A stretch of 64,000 bases of DNA. Origin: Micromonospora profundi (lineage in GTDB: Bacteria; Actinomycetota; Actinomycetes; Mycobacteriales; Micromonosporaceae). This document shows positions 45,080 to 52,767 of the stretch, piece after piece. Where the stretch lies: assembly GCF_011927785.1 (NCBI RefSeq), contig NZ_JAATJK010000001.1, positions 6,326,501 through 6,390,500 of the forward strand, given 5' to 3'. Under the pieces are notes generated by a model, which searched no databases, was not told the origin of the DNA, and was given only the letters and a program-made list of their open reading frames with translations. The first letter of the stretch is position 1, and every line of letters starts with the position of its first letter. A program made the position numbers and the translations under genes.

Positions 45080-45104
45080 TCAGCTTGACTGCCTGTCAAG
45101 CTGA
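45080..45104 (+). promoter_or_regulatory. Perfect 10-bp inverted repeat upstream of carD
   Basis: TCAGCTTGAC (45080-45089) and GTCAAGCTGA (45095-45104) with a 5-base spacer, 53 bases before the -35. No T-run follows on either strand, so an operator is more likely than a terminator. Confidence 0.5.
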
Positions 45105-45156
45105 AGAAAGACCTCTCACAGGGCCCCTGAGCTGCGCCAACGGTCAGGACATCGGT

Positions 45157-45185
45157 GAGACATCGTTGCCTGAGCGTGTTACCCT
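45157..45185 (+). promoter_or_regulatory. Candidate carD promoter
   Basis: GAGACA (45157-45162), 17-base spacer, TACCCT (45180-45185), 27 bases before the ATG, with GAAAGGGG in between as ribosome site. Confidence 0.5.
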
Positions 45186-45212
45186 AGACACAGCGAAAGG
45201 GGTTTCGAACCT

Positions 45213-45698
45213 ATGGTTTTCAGTGTCGGCGAGACCGTTGTCTACCCCCACCACGGGGCCGCACTCATCGAGGCAATCGAGACTCGGGTCATCAAGGGCG
45301 AGCCTAAGCAATATCTCGTCCTGAGGGTCGCGCAGGGTGACCTGACGGTCCGGGTGCCGGCCGAGAACGCCGAGATCGTGGGTGTCCGCGAGGTGGTTGG
45401 CGAAGAGGGCCTCGGTAAGGTCTTCGACGTTCTCCGGGCTCCGCACACCGAGGAGCCGACCAACTGGTCGCGGCGTTACAAGGCCAACCTGGAAAAGCTG
45501 GCCTCCGGAAACCCGCTGAAGGTCGCCGAGGTCGTGCGCGACCTGTGGCGCCGGGAGCGGGAGCGGGGCCTTTCCGCGGGCGAGAAGCGGATGCTCGCCA
45601 AGGCCCGCGACATTCTCGTCGGCGAGGTCGCGCTGGCGGAGAAGAGCACCAAGGACGAGGCGGAGACGCTGCTCGACAAGGTGCTCACCGAGGCCTAG
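45213..45698 (+). CDS. carD: RNA polymerase-binding transcription regulator CarD
   Basis: 161 aa, the exact mycobacterial length class. The N-terminal Tudor-like domain ([23 protein letters not shown]) binds the RNA polymerase beta lobe. The C-terminal helical domain has Trp85 ([16 protein letters not shown]), which wedges at the upstream edge of the open promoter bubble. CarD stabilises open complexes, notably at rRNA promoters. ispD starts 54 bases later, the same order as in M. tuberculosis. Confidence 0.97.
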   Translation: MVFSVGETVVYPHHGAALIEAIETRVIKGEPKQYLVLRVAQGDLTVRVPAENAEIVGVREVVGEEGLGKVFDVLRAPHTEEPTNWSRRYKANLEKLASGNPLKVAEVVRDLWRRERERGLSAGEKRMLAKARDILVGEVALAEKSTKDEAETLLDKVLTEA

Positions 45699-45752
45699 TC
45701 AACAGCATCGTCGTACCCACTTCGTAGCGAAGAAACCACCGAGGACCGCGAC

Positions 45753-46448
45753 GTGACCGCGCAGCTCAATCCGCGCGGTGACGTCGCGGTCCTCGTGCCT
45801 GCGGCAGGCGCTGGCGTACGGCTCGGCCCCGGCCGACCCAAGGCGCTGCGCCTGCTCGCTGGCGAGCCGCTGCTGGTGCACGCCGTGCGTCGGCTGGCTG
45901 CCGCCGCGTCGGTGCACACGATCGTGGTGGCCGCGCCGCCCGCCGAGGTGGCGGCCGTCCGTGGCCTGTTGGCCCCGGTGGCACCGGTGATCGTGGTGCC
46001 CGGCGGCGCCGAGCGGCAGGCGTCGGTGGCAGCCGCGCTGGCGGCGGTGCCCGACGGTCCGACGATCGTCCTTGTGCACGACGCCGCCCGCGCGTTGACC
46101 CCACCGGAGCTTGTCGAGTCCGTCGCGGCGGCCGTCCGCGGCGGTCGGGACGCTGTGATCCCCGTCCTGCCGGTCGTCGACACGATCAAGGAGGTCGGCG
46201 CCGGCGAGGTGGTGCTCGGCACCGTCGACAGGTCCGCCCTCCGTGCGGTGCAGACCCCGCAGGGCTTCCGCCGGGCCGTGCTGACCGCCGCGCACGCCGT
46301 GGGCGGCGACGCGCTCACCGACGATGCGGGGCTCGTCGAGAAGCAGGGCGTCGCTGTGAGCTGCGTGCCCGGTTCGGAGTACGCCCTGAAGATCACCCGC
46401 CCGTTCGACCTTGCGCTCGCGGAGCATCTGCTTGCCGCCGGCGGTTGA
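45753..46448 (+). CDS. ispD: 2-C-methyl-D-erythritol 4-phosphate cytidylyltransferase
   Basis: 231 aa from GTG 45753. MEP-pathway enzyme that attaches CMP to [23 protein letters not shown] (nucleotide loop), [23 protein letters not shown] and [12 protein letters not shown] are the family motifs in order. ispF follows after 16 bases, the usual IspDF pair. Confidence 0.95.
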   Translation: MTAQLNPRGDVAVLVPAAGAGVRLGPGRPKALRLLAGEPLLVHAVRRLAAAASVHTIVVAAPPAEVAAVRGLLAPVAPVIVVPGGAERQASVAAALAAVPDGPTIVLVHDAARALTPPELVESVAAAVRGGRDAVIPVLPVVDTIKEVGAGEVVLGTVDRSALRAVQTPQGFRRAVLTAAHAVGGDALTDDAGLVEKQGVAVSCVPGSEYALKITRPFDLALAEHLLAAGG

Positions 46449-46464
46449 CGCGTACCCTCGGATC

Positions 46465-46947
46465 ATGATCGTTCCTCGGGTTGCCATCGGGACTGATGTA
46501 CATGCGTTCGAGCCCGGCCGGCCCTGCTGGGTGGCGGGTCTGCTCTGGCCCGACCAGGACGGTCTCGCCGGGCACTCGGACGCGGACGTCGCCGCGCACG
46601 CCGCCTGCAACGCCCTGCTTTCCGCCGCCGGTCTCGGTGATCTCGGCTCCGCCTTCGGGGTGGGCGAGCCCGAATGGGCCGGCGCGTCCGGCGTTGCGCT
46701 GCTGACGGAGACCGCCCGCCGGGTGCGCGCCACCGGCCTGGAGATCGGCAACGTGTCCGTGCAGGTCATCGGCAACCGGCCCAAGATCGGTCGGCGTCGG
46801 GTGGAGGCCGAGCAGGTGCTCTCCGCCGCTGTCGGCGCCCCCGTCACCCTCTCGGCCGCGACCACCGACGGGCTCGGTTTCACCGGCCGTGAAGAAGGGC
46901 TGACCGGCATCGCGGTGGCCCTGGTGTACGACGCGCCAGCCGCCTAA
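46465..46947 (+). CDS. ispF: 2-C-methyl-D-erythritol 2,4-cyclodiphosphate synthase
   Basis: 160 aa from ATG 46465. IspF releases CMP to form the cyclodiphosphate. [10 protein letters not shown] holds the Zn-binding Asp/His, [17 protein letters not shown] the second His, and [15 protein letters not shown] the closing signature. The usual GDIGxxFPD segment is the less common [14 protein letters not shown]. The ATG lies 6 bases after TACCCT (46453-46458) and lacks a ribosome site. Confidence 0.93.
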   Translation: MIVPRVAIGTDVHAFEPGRPCWVAGLLWPDQDGLAGHSDADVAAHAACNALLSAAGLGDLGSAFGVGEPEWAGASGVALLTETARRVRATGLEIGNVSVQVIGNRPKIGRRRVEAEQVLSAAVGAPVTLSAATTDGLGFTGREEGLTGIAVALVYDAPAA

Positions 46948-46950
46948 GCT
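46945..46950 (+). promoter_or_regulatory. Candidate -10 box (TAAGCT) for the TPR gene
   Basis: TAAGCT spans the ispF stop codon and ends 7 bases before ATG 46958, with no ribosome site between. Confidence 0.35.
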
Positions 46951-46957
46951 CGCCGCG

Positions 46958-47986
46958 ATGTCCAGCGACCCCGCCTCCGACCGATCCGCCTCCGACGGTT
47001 ACCTCGATCGGGCCCAGCTTCTCGCCGAACTCGGCCGCCACGACGAGGCCGCCACCGAGCTGACCTATGGGCTTGCCCTGAAGCCGGCCGATCCGGAGGC
47101 GCTCACAATGCTGGCCCGCGTGCACCTGGCCGCCGGTCGTCCTGCGGACGCGCTCACCGCCGCCGACGCTGCCGTGGCTGCCGCCCCGGAGGCGCTGCCA
47201 CCGTTGGTGGTCCGGGCCATGGCGCTTGCCGACCTGGAGCGCTACGCCGAGTCGGCAGCGGCAGCCGACCGGCTGTTGGCGCTCGGCCCGGCCGACGCGT
47301 ACGCCCAGCGCAGCGCGGCGGCGATCCTGGCCGACGCACGCAACGGCCAGCCGGCGCTGAACGCGGCCTGGCGGGGGGTCGAGTTGGCGCCCCAGGAGCC
47401 GCAGGCGCATCTGGTGCTCAGCCTGGTGGCTGCCCGGCTGGGGTTGTTCGACCTGGCCGAGCGCGCCTACGGGGAGGCGCTGCGGCTGGACCCGCGTCTC
47501 GCCGACGTCCGCCAGGACGTCGGAGTCCTCCGGTTGGAGCAGCGCCGCTGGGCGCAGGCGTTGGAGCAGGTCGCCGAGGCGATACCGGTCGGTCCCAGCC
47601 GGATGGATTCGGGCCGCACCGTCGCCCAGGGCCTGCACCGGCTGGTGCTCTACGGTGCCGGCTGGTCGCTCATCGCGGCGGTGGTGGTGGCGTTTGCGGC
47701 CGCCGCGAACGGCGGGTTCTCGCGCATCGTCGCGGTCCTCGCCGCGCTCACCGGCGGCGTCGTGGTCTGGCAGCTCGCGGCGCGACTGCCGGGTCTGACC
47801 CGGACCATCCTGCCCACCCTGCTGCATTCGGACCGGACGCTCGCCCTGGCGGTCTACGCGGTGGCCGCCGCGCCGGTGCTGCTGCTGGTGTACGCGATGG
47901 TCGGCTCGCCGTGGCCGCTGGTGCTGGCCATCGCCGTCACCACGATCGCCGAGTTCGCAGTGTTCACCCGCACCGCGATCCGGTGA
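46958..47986 (+). CDS. TPR-repeat membrane protein
   Basis: 342 aa. Residues ~8-215 are tandem TPR helices (YLDRAQLLAELGRHDEAATELTYGLALKP, ALVVRAMALADLERYAESAAAADRLLALGP in style, each with the A-x-A-L-x-P pattern). The last ~120 residues contain four hydrophobic helices. It is probably a scaffold or assembly factor at the membrane; partners are unknown. Its stop touches the stop of hgmA with no base between, so the two genes converge tightly. Confidence 0.8.
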   Translation: MSSDPASDRSASDGYLDRAQLLAELGRHDEAATELTYGLALKPADPEALTMLARVHLAAGRPADALTAADAAVAAAPEALPPLVVRAMALADLERYAESAAAADRLLALGPADAYAQRSAAAILADARNGQPALNAAWRGVELAPQEPQAHLVLSLVAARLGLFDLAERAYGEALRLDPRLADVRQDVGVLRLEQRRWAQALEQVAEAIPVGPSRMDSGRTVAQGLHRLVLYGAGWSLIAAVVVAFAAAANGGFSRIVAVLAALTGGVVVWQLAARLPGLTRTILPTLLHSDRTLALAVYAVAAAPVLLLVYAMVGSPWPLVLAIAVTTIAEFAVFTRTAIR

Positions 47987-49153
47987 CTAGCCGCGACGCG
48001 CCCAGGTCCAGGCGTAGCCGTCGTCCTCGCAGTTGCGGGCCGCATCGCAGAGGTCCAGCGGGCGGAACGTGTCGACCATGACGGCCAACTCGTCGAAGTA
48101 GTCCGCGCCGATGGACCGCTCGGCCGCACCCGGCTGGGGGCCGTGGGTGAACCCGGACGGGTGCAGCGAGATCGAGCCCTGCTCGATGCCGGAGCCGCGC
48201 CGCGCCTCGTAGTTGCCACCGGTGTAGAAGAGCATCTCGTCGGAGTCGACGTTGTGGTGGTTGTAGGGCACCGGGATCGAGTCGGGGTGGTAGTCGACCT
48301 TGCGGGGCACGAACGAGCAGATGACGAAGTTGGGGCCCTGGAAGGTCTGGTGCACGGGTGGCGGCTGATGGATGCGCCCGGTGATCGGCTCGAAGTCGTG
48401 GATGGAGAACGCCCACGGGTAGAGGTGCCCGTCCCAGCCGACCACGTCGAAGGGGTGGTTGGCGTAGACGTAGCGGGTCCAACCGCGCCGGTGGCGGACA
48501 AGCACCTCGACCTCCTCGCCGTCGACGAGCAAGGGCGTGTCCGGGCCGCGGACGTCACGCTCGCAGTACGGCGAGTGCTCCAGGAACTGCCCGCGAACGG
48601 AGAGGTAGCGCTTGGGCGGGCCGATGTGACCGGACGCCTCGACGGCGAGCAGTCGAACGGGCTGCTCGCCGGTGGGCACCAGCCGGTGGATGGTCGACGT
48701 GGGGATGACGACGTAGTCGCCGGCCACCGCCTCCAGCACCCCGAACGGGGACTCGACCCGCAGCGTGCCCGCCTCGACGTAGAGGCAGTGGTCGCCTGTG
48801 GCATCGCGGAACAGCGGCGACGGGCGGTCGGCGAGGACGTACCCGATGCGGACGTCGTCGTTGGCGAGCAGGTACTGCCGGCCGAGGACCGGGTCGGTGC
48901 TGCCGGCGTCGAGCTTGTGGGTGCGCAGGTGGCGGGGCTTGAGTGGCAGGTTGGGCGCCCGGGTGAATGCGGGCGGGGTGAACTCGTCGGCGGCCAGGAT
49001 CGCTGTGGGCGCGTACCGGTGGTAGAGCAGGGACGAGTCGGAGGAGAAGCCCTCCTGACCCATCAGCTCCTCGGCGTAGAGGCTGCCGTCGGGCTGGCGG
49101 AACTGGGTGTGGCGCTTACGCGGCACTTCGCCGACGCTGCGGTAGTACGGCAT
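47987..49153 (-). CDS. hmgA: Homogentisate 1,2-dioxygenase
   Basis: 388 aa from ATG 49153, with GGGAGG five bases upstream; the longer frame to 49522 is not needed. It opens the homogentisate ring to maleylacetoacetate. The cupin-fold core shows HLYPWAFSIHDFEPITGR, PYNHHNVDSDEMLFYTGG (Fe-binding His and Glu) and HPSGFTHGPQPGAAERSIG (second His). It diverges from the unknown gene and fah across a 95-base region with a palindrome. Confidence 0.95.
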   Translation of the reverse strand: MPYYRSVGEVPRKRHTQFRQPDGSLYAEELMGQEGFSSDSSLLYHRYAPTAILAADEFTPPAFTRAPNLPLKPRHLRTHKLDAGSTDPVLGRQYLLANDDVRIGYVLADRPSPLFRDATGDHCLYVEAGTLRVESPFGVLEAVAGDYVVIPTSTIHRLVPTGEQPVRLLAVEASGHIGPPKRYLSVRGQFLEHSPYCERDVRGPDTPLLVDGEEVEVLVRHRRGWTRYVYANHPFDVVGWDGHLYPWAFSIHDFEPITGRIHQPPPVHQTFQGPNFVICSFVPRKVDYHPDSIPVPYNHHNVDSDEMLFYTGGNYEARRGSGIEQGSISLHPSGFTHGPQPGAAERSIGADYFDELAVMVDTFRPLDLCDAARNCEDDGYAWTWARRG

Positions 49154-49190
49154 CTTCGCCTCCCGATATGCCCCGTCCATCGGCCGAAGG

Positions 49191-49207
49191 CGTCCGATAA
49201 TCGGACG
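49191..49207. promoter_or_regulatory. 17-bp palindrome in the hmgA/fah divergent region
   Basis: CGTCCGATAATCGGACG is a perfect palindrome around one central base. It sits 38 bases from the hmgA start and 4 bases before a candidate -35 (49211) of the other operon. It is a likely operator for a local regulator of tyrosine degradation. Confidence 0.6.
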
Positions 49208-49210
49208 CTG

Positions 49211-49240
49211 TTGTCCGTTCCTTGTAGCGTCCCGTACATT
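49211..49240 (+). promoter_or_regulatory. Candidate promoter of the 289-aa gene and fah
   Basis: TTGTCC (49211-49216), 18-base spacer, TACATT (49235-49240), then 8 bases to GTG 49249, so the transcript is probably leaderless or nearly so. Confidence 0.45.
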
Positions 49241-49248
49241 CTTGTTCC

Positions 49249-50118
49249 GTGTCAACGCAGGTGCCCGCACTCCTCGACGGCCTGGTGGACGACGCTGCCG
49301 TCTTCCCACCGGGCAGCGCCGAGCTTCACGACGCGCTGACCGCCCACCGCCGGCACCGCGCCGCCTGGTACGCGGACATGGTCGGCCCACTGCTCGTCCC
49401 CGCCTCGACAGTCGCGGCCGGTGAGCTGAGCGGTCTCGTCGACCCGGGCGAGGGGCTGGTGATCGGCCTGATCGGTGACACCGGGATCGGGGCCCTGCCG
49501 TTCGCGCTCTCGTTCCTGGCACCGGACGGTGTCACGGCCCGTCAGGTCGAGGTGGCGGTCGCCAAGCGCGGTGAGGATCCGCTGCCCGGCGTCGCCGAGT
49601 TGCTGCGGCTGACCGACGATCTGCCGGGCGTGGAGGCCGTCTACGCCGAACTGCCGCTGACCTTCGGACTGATGGGCGCGCTCGACGCACTGGCCGCCGC
49701 CCGCGCCGACGGGGTGCCCATCGCCGCCAAGTTCCGCACCGGCGGCCTGGCAGCCGAGCTCTTCCCCACCCCCGCCGAGCTGGCCGCCGTGATCTGCGCC
49801 TGCCGGGACCGGGAGCTACCGTTCAAGCTCACCGCGGGGCTGCACCAGGCCGTCCGGCACCTCGACCCGCAGACCGGCTTCACCCACCACGGCTACGCCA
49901 ACGTGCTGGCCGCGACGCTGGCGGCCGCCGCCGGGGAGAGCGTCGGTACGGTCGCCGAGCTGCTGACAGTGCTCGACCCGCGCCCGCTGCTGGAGCGTGC
50001 CACCGTGGGGCTGGACGCGCCGCGTCCGCTCTGGGTCGGCTTCGGCTCGTGCAGCATCCTTGAACCACTTACCGATCTGATCCGGCTGGGGCTGGTGAAC
50101 GGGGGCTACGACGCATGA
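49249..50118 (+). CDS. Uncharacterised protein coupled to fumarylacetoacetase
   Basis: 289 aa from GTG 49249; its stop overlaps the fah ATG. It is soluble, with alternating strands and helices that suggest a TIM-barrel-like fold. Possible ligand loops are AKFRTGG, PFKLTAGLHQAVRH, FTHHGYANVL and the C-terminal VGFGSCSILEPLTDL. I recognise no named family. Its place between homogentisate dioxygenase and fumarylacetoacetase is where maleylacetoacetate isomerase would be expected, and no glutathione-S-transferase-type isomerase is visible. That role is an inference only. Confidence 0.8.
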   Translation: MSTQVPALLDGLVDDAAVFPPGSAELHDALTAHRRHRAAWYADMVGPLLVPASTVAAGELSGLVDPGEGLVIGLIGDTGIGALPFALSFLAPDGVTARQVEVAVAKRGEDPLPGVAELLRLTDDLPGVEAVYAELPLTFGLMGALDALAAARADGVPIAAKFRTGGLAAELFPTPAELAAVICACRDRELPFKLTAGLHQAVRHLDPQTGFTHHGYANVLAATLAAAAGESVGTVAELLTVLDPRPLLERATVGLDAPRPLWVGFGSCSILEPLTDLIRLGLVNGGYDA

Positions 50119-51311
50119 CCTGGGTGACAGGCGTTGACGGTTCGCCGTACGGGGTGACGAACCTGCCGTACGGGGTGTTCCGAACCGACGGGGGGCAGGC
50201 GCGCATCGGCGTACGGATCGGGTCGTGGGTGTTCGACCTGGCCGCAGCGGAAGCCGCCGAGCTGGTGCTGGCCGCCGGAGCGCTAGGTCGACCCACACTC
50301 AACGACTTCATGGCGCTCGGTCGTCCCCAGTGGACATCGGTGCGGCAGCGGATCACCGAGCTGCTGACCGACCCGGAGCACCGCGCCGCCGTGGAGCCGC
50401 TGCTGGTGCCCCTGGACGACGTGGAGATGCTGCTCCCGTTCGAGGTCGCCGACTACGTCGACTTCTACTCCTCCGAGCACCACGCCTCGAACGTCGGGCA
50501 GATCTTCCGTCCCGGCCAGCCACCGCTGCTGCCCAACTGGAAGCACCTGCCGATCGGCTACCACGGGCGCGCCGGCACCGTCGTCGTCTCCGGCACGCCG
50601 GTGACCCGTCCGACAGGTCAGCGCGCGTCCGCCGAGGGCCCGATCACCGGCCCGTCGGTACGCCTCGACATCGAGGCCGAGGTCGGCTTCGTGGTCGGCG
50701 TACCCAGCGACCTGGGCGCGCGGGTCTCCGTCGACGACTTCGCCGACCACGTGTTCGGTGTGGTGCTTGTCAACGACTGGTCGGCCCGGGACATCCAGGC
50801 GTGGGAGTACCAGCCTCTCGGCCCGTTCCTCGGCAAGTCGTTCGCCACCTCCGTCTCGGCCTGGGTGACGCCGCTGGACGCGCTGTCCGAAGCTTTCGTG
50901 CCGGCCCCCGACCAGGACCCGCCGGTGGCCGCCTACCTGCGCGACGTACCGCACCTGGGCCTGGACCTTCGCCTGGCCGTCGAGTGGAATGGGGAACGGG
51001 TAAGCGAGCCGCCGTTCGCAGGCATGTACTGGACGCCGGCACAGCAGTTGGCGCACCTCACCGTCAACGGCGCGTCAGTGCGCACCGGCGACCTGTACGC
51101 CTCGGGCACCGTCTCCGGCCCCGACCGTACGCAGGTCGGCTCGTTCCTGGAGCTGACCTGGGGTGGGGCGGAACCGGCGAAGGTCGGCGCCGAGAGCCGC
51201 ACCTTCCTCGCCGACGGCGACACGGTGACCATCACGGCCACGGCACCCGGCCCGGACGGCACCACGATCGCTCTCGGCGAGGTCACCGGAACGATCCACC
51301 CGGCCCGCTGA
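50115..51311 (+). CDS. Fumarylacetoacetase
   Basis: 398 aa from ATG 50115. It hydrolyses fumarylacetoacetate to fumarate and acetoacetate. An N-terminal SH3-like domain (PYGVFRTDGGQARIGVRIG) precedes the FAH core: DYVDFYSSEHHASNVGQIF with the catalytic His/metal Asp region, AEVGFVVG, NDWSARDIQAWEYQPLGPFL and KSFATSVSAWV. Length is close to eukaryotic FAH (about 415). It is the last gene of this operon; ~470 non-coding bases follow. Confidence 0.95.
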   Translation: MTWVTGVDGSPYGVTNLPYGVFRTDGGQARIGVRIGSWVFDLAAAEAAELVLAAGALGRPTLNDFMALGRPQWTSVRQRITELLTDPEHRAAVEPLLVPLDDVEMLLPFEVADYVDFYSSEHHASNVGQIFRPGQPPLLPNWKHLPIGYHGRAGTVVVSGTPVTRPTGQRASAEGPITGPSVRLDIEAEVGFVVGVPSDLGARVSVDDFADHVFGVVLVNDWSARDIQAWEYQPLGPFLGKSFATSVSAWVTPLDALSEAFVPAPDQDPPVAAYLRDVPHLGLDLRLAVEWNGERVSEPPFAGMYWTPAQQLAHLTVNGASVRTGDLYASGTVSGPDRTQVGSFLELTWGGAEPAKVGAESRTFLADGDTVTITATAPGPDGTTIALGEVTGTIHPAR

Positions 51312-51783
51312 GCGGCCCCGGCAGCCGCGCCTTCGCGCCCTCGGCCCCGCCGTTCCGCCGCCTCGGCTCCGCGCCCTCGGCCCCGCCGCCCTGCCGCCTC
51401 GGCCCGTTGCCCTGATGGCTGGCGCGCTGCTGTCTGGCGCGCTGGGCGTGTGGCTCGGGCCTGTCCGCCAAGCTCCCCCATCAACCTGCCTCGGCTCCTT
51501 TGCTCTGCTGCACTCCACGCAACGCTTGCGGCCCCTTTCTGTCGCGTCCGTTGAAGCAGAGCAAAGGTGGGTGAGTAGGGCCTTCTTCCCGCCCTGGCGG
51601 TGGTCCGATCCCCCGCCCATCGGGCCGTCTCACCGATGCGACTCGTGATCGCACCGGATGTGCGATCACCAAGCGTCGTTACCCCGTTGGTTGACGCGGA
51701 TCATGTCGCCCCGCCGACCGGTACGCATCGGGTCTCCGCCCTTTCGCCGGCGGTGGGGCAACCCATCGCACACGGAGGTAACG
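51312..51783. other. Non-coding stretch after fumarylacetoacetase
   Basis: 472 bases. The first ~120 are a degenerate, Pro-codon-like GC repeat (variants of GCCTCGGCCCCGCCG). A long inverted repeat lies at 51497-51567. ORFs on both strands here have no conserved features. The usual helix-turn-helix partner of DUF397 genes is not present. Confidence 0.5.
51497..51567. repeat. 13-bp inverted repeat enclosing 45 bases
   Basis: CCTTTGCTCTGCT (51497-51509) and AGCAGAGCAAAGG (51555-51567) are perfect complements. The arms are clearly less GC-rich than the surroundings. It could be a small mobile repeat, a stable RNA or a terminator-like element. Confidence 0.5.
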
Positions 51784-51996
51784 ACGATGCACGATCTTGC
51801 GGGAGCGATCTGGCGTACCAGCAGCCGCTCAAATGACCAGGGACTCTGCGTGGAGGTGGCGGACAACCTGGTCGACGCCCTCGGCGTAGTCGGGGTTCGC
51901 GACTCCAAGGACCAGTCCGGTCCCACACTGGCCGTCAGCCCGCCGGGGTGGACAGCGTTCATCGGCGGCATCCGAGACGGTCGCTTCGACCGCTGA
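51784..51996 (+). CDS. DUF397 domain protein
   Basis: 70 aa from ATG 51784, with GGAGG 8 bases upstream. The pattern IWRTSSRSNDQGLCVEVADNL...VGVRDSKDQSGPTLAVSPPGW is the DUF397 signature, restricted to actinomycetes. Such proteins are usually encoded next to an XRE-family regulator with which they act like a toxin-antitoxin or signalling pair. No such regulator is adjacent, so this copy is an orphan. Confidence 0.85.
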   Translation, partial: TMHDLAGAIWRTSSRSNDQGLCVEVADNLVDALGVVGVRDSKDQSGPTLAVSPPGWTAFIGGIRDGRFDR

Positions 51997-52136
51997 CCGG
52001 CGCGCCGGCACCGGTCGACGACCGGTACCCGGTGAATGCCGAAACGGACAGCGCGGCCTCCGGGCGGTGGAAATTCCGTCCCGGGGGCCTCGTCCGGCCC
52101 TCACCGCGCGTACCGTCGACGACACGGGAGGGTGGC

Positions 52137-52619
52137 ATGTCGACGGTGACGGTTTCCGGGCTCATCGAGGCGCACGCTGTCGATGTCTGGCGCCTGCTGA
52201 CCGACCTGCCCGGCCGGGCGGCGCGGCCGACGGTTGCCGGGCCGGTCGAGCTGCTCACCCCGGGTCCGTTCGGGCCGGGCACCGCCTGGCGTGAGGAGCG
52301 CGCCCAGCCGGGCGGCGGCACGCTCATCGAGGAGTTCCTGGTGGTGGAGGCGCTCGCCCCGCAGCGACTGGTGCTCTGCTCCTCCGGCGCCGGTGCCGAC
52401 TACCGCATCACCTGGACTCTGCGGCCGGTCCGCCGTCGCCGCCGGACTCGTACCGCGGTCACCATCACCCAGGAGGCGGTGCCGACCGACCCGTACGGCC
52501 GGGTGGTGGCGCTGCTGCTCGGCGGGCTCGCCGCTCGGGCGGTGGAGGTGGCCCTCCGGCGTGACCTCGCCGACCTGGCCGTGGCGGCACGTGCGACAGG
52601 CTCGGCCGAAGCCGCCTGA
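52137..52619 (+). CDS. SRPBCC (START/Bet v1-like) family protein
   Basis: 160 aa from ATG 52137 with GGGAGGG upstream. An N-terminal strand (TVTVSGLIEAHAVDVWRLLTD), GTAWREERAQPGGGTLIEEFLVVEA and a long C-terminal helix (ALLLGGLAARAVEVALRRDLADLA) are the helix-grip layout of polyketide cyclase/SRPBCC proteins. An Arg-rich loop (RPVRRRRRTRTAV) is unusual. The ligand is unknown. Confidence 0.75.
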   Translation: MSTVTVSGLIEAHAVDVWRLLTDLPGRAARPTVAGPVELLTPGPFGPGTAWREERAQPGGGTLIEEFLVVEALAPQRLVLCSSGAGADYRITWTLRPVRRRRRTRTAVTITQEAVPTDPYGRVVALLLGGLAARAVEVALRRDLADLAVAARATGSAEAA

Positions 52620-52767
52620 CCGCTGACCGGCAGCCGGCGGTCGGTCTCCGGCAGCCGAAGGCCGGCCTGGCAGCCGAGAGCCGGCACCGCCCGTGATCGG
52701 CGTGACCGTGCGACCTGACCGGGGTTTGGCAGGTTCCGCTGGGTAGGGTGCCGGGCGGAGGTGCGGC

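Larger units (their letters stand above)
44885..45212 (+). other. Intergenic region upstream of carD
   Basis: 328 bases, divergent from the thioredoxin-like gene. It contains a perfect inverted repeat (45080-45104) and a candidate carD promoter (45157-45185). No ORF of its own is supported. Confidence 0.5.

Noticed and set aside
45080..45104. Intrinsic terminator upstream of carD
   Set aside because: The hairpin is not followed by a T-run on either strand and no gene ends just before it, so an operator is the better reading.
51420..51836. Short ORFs between fah and the DUF397 gene
   Set aside because: Biased composition, no ribosome sites and no recognisable motif; they overlap a palindromic repeat.
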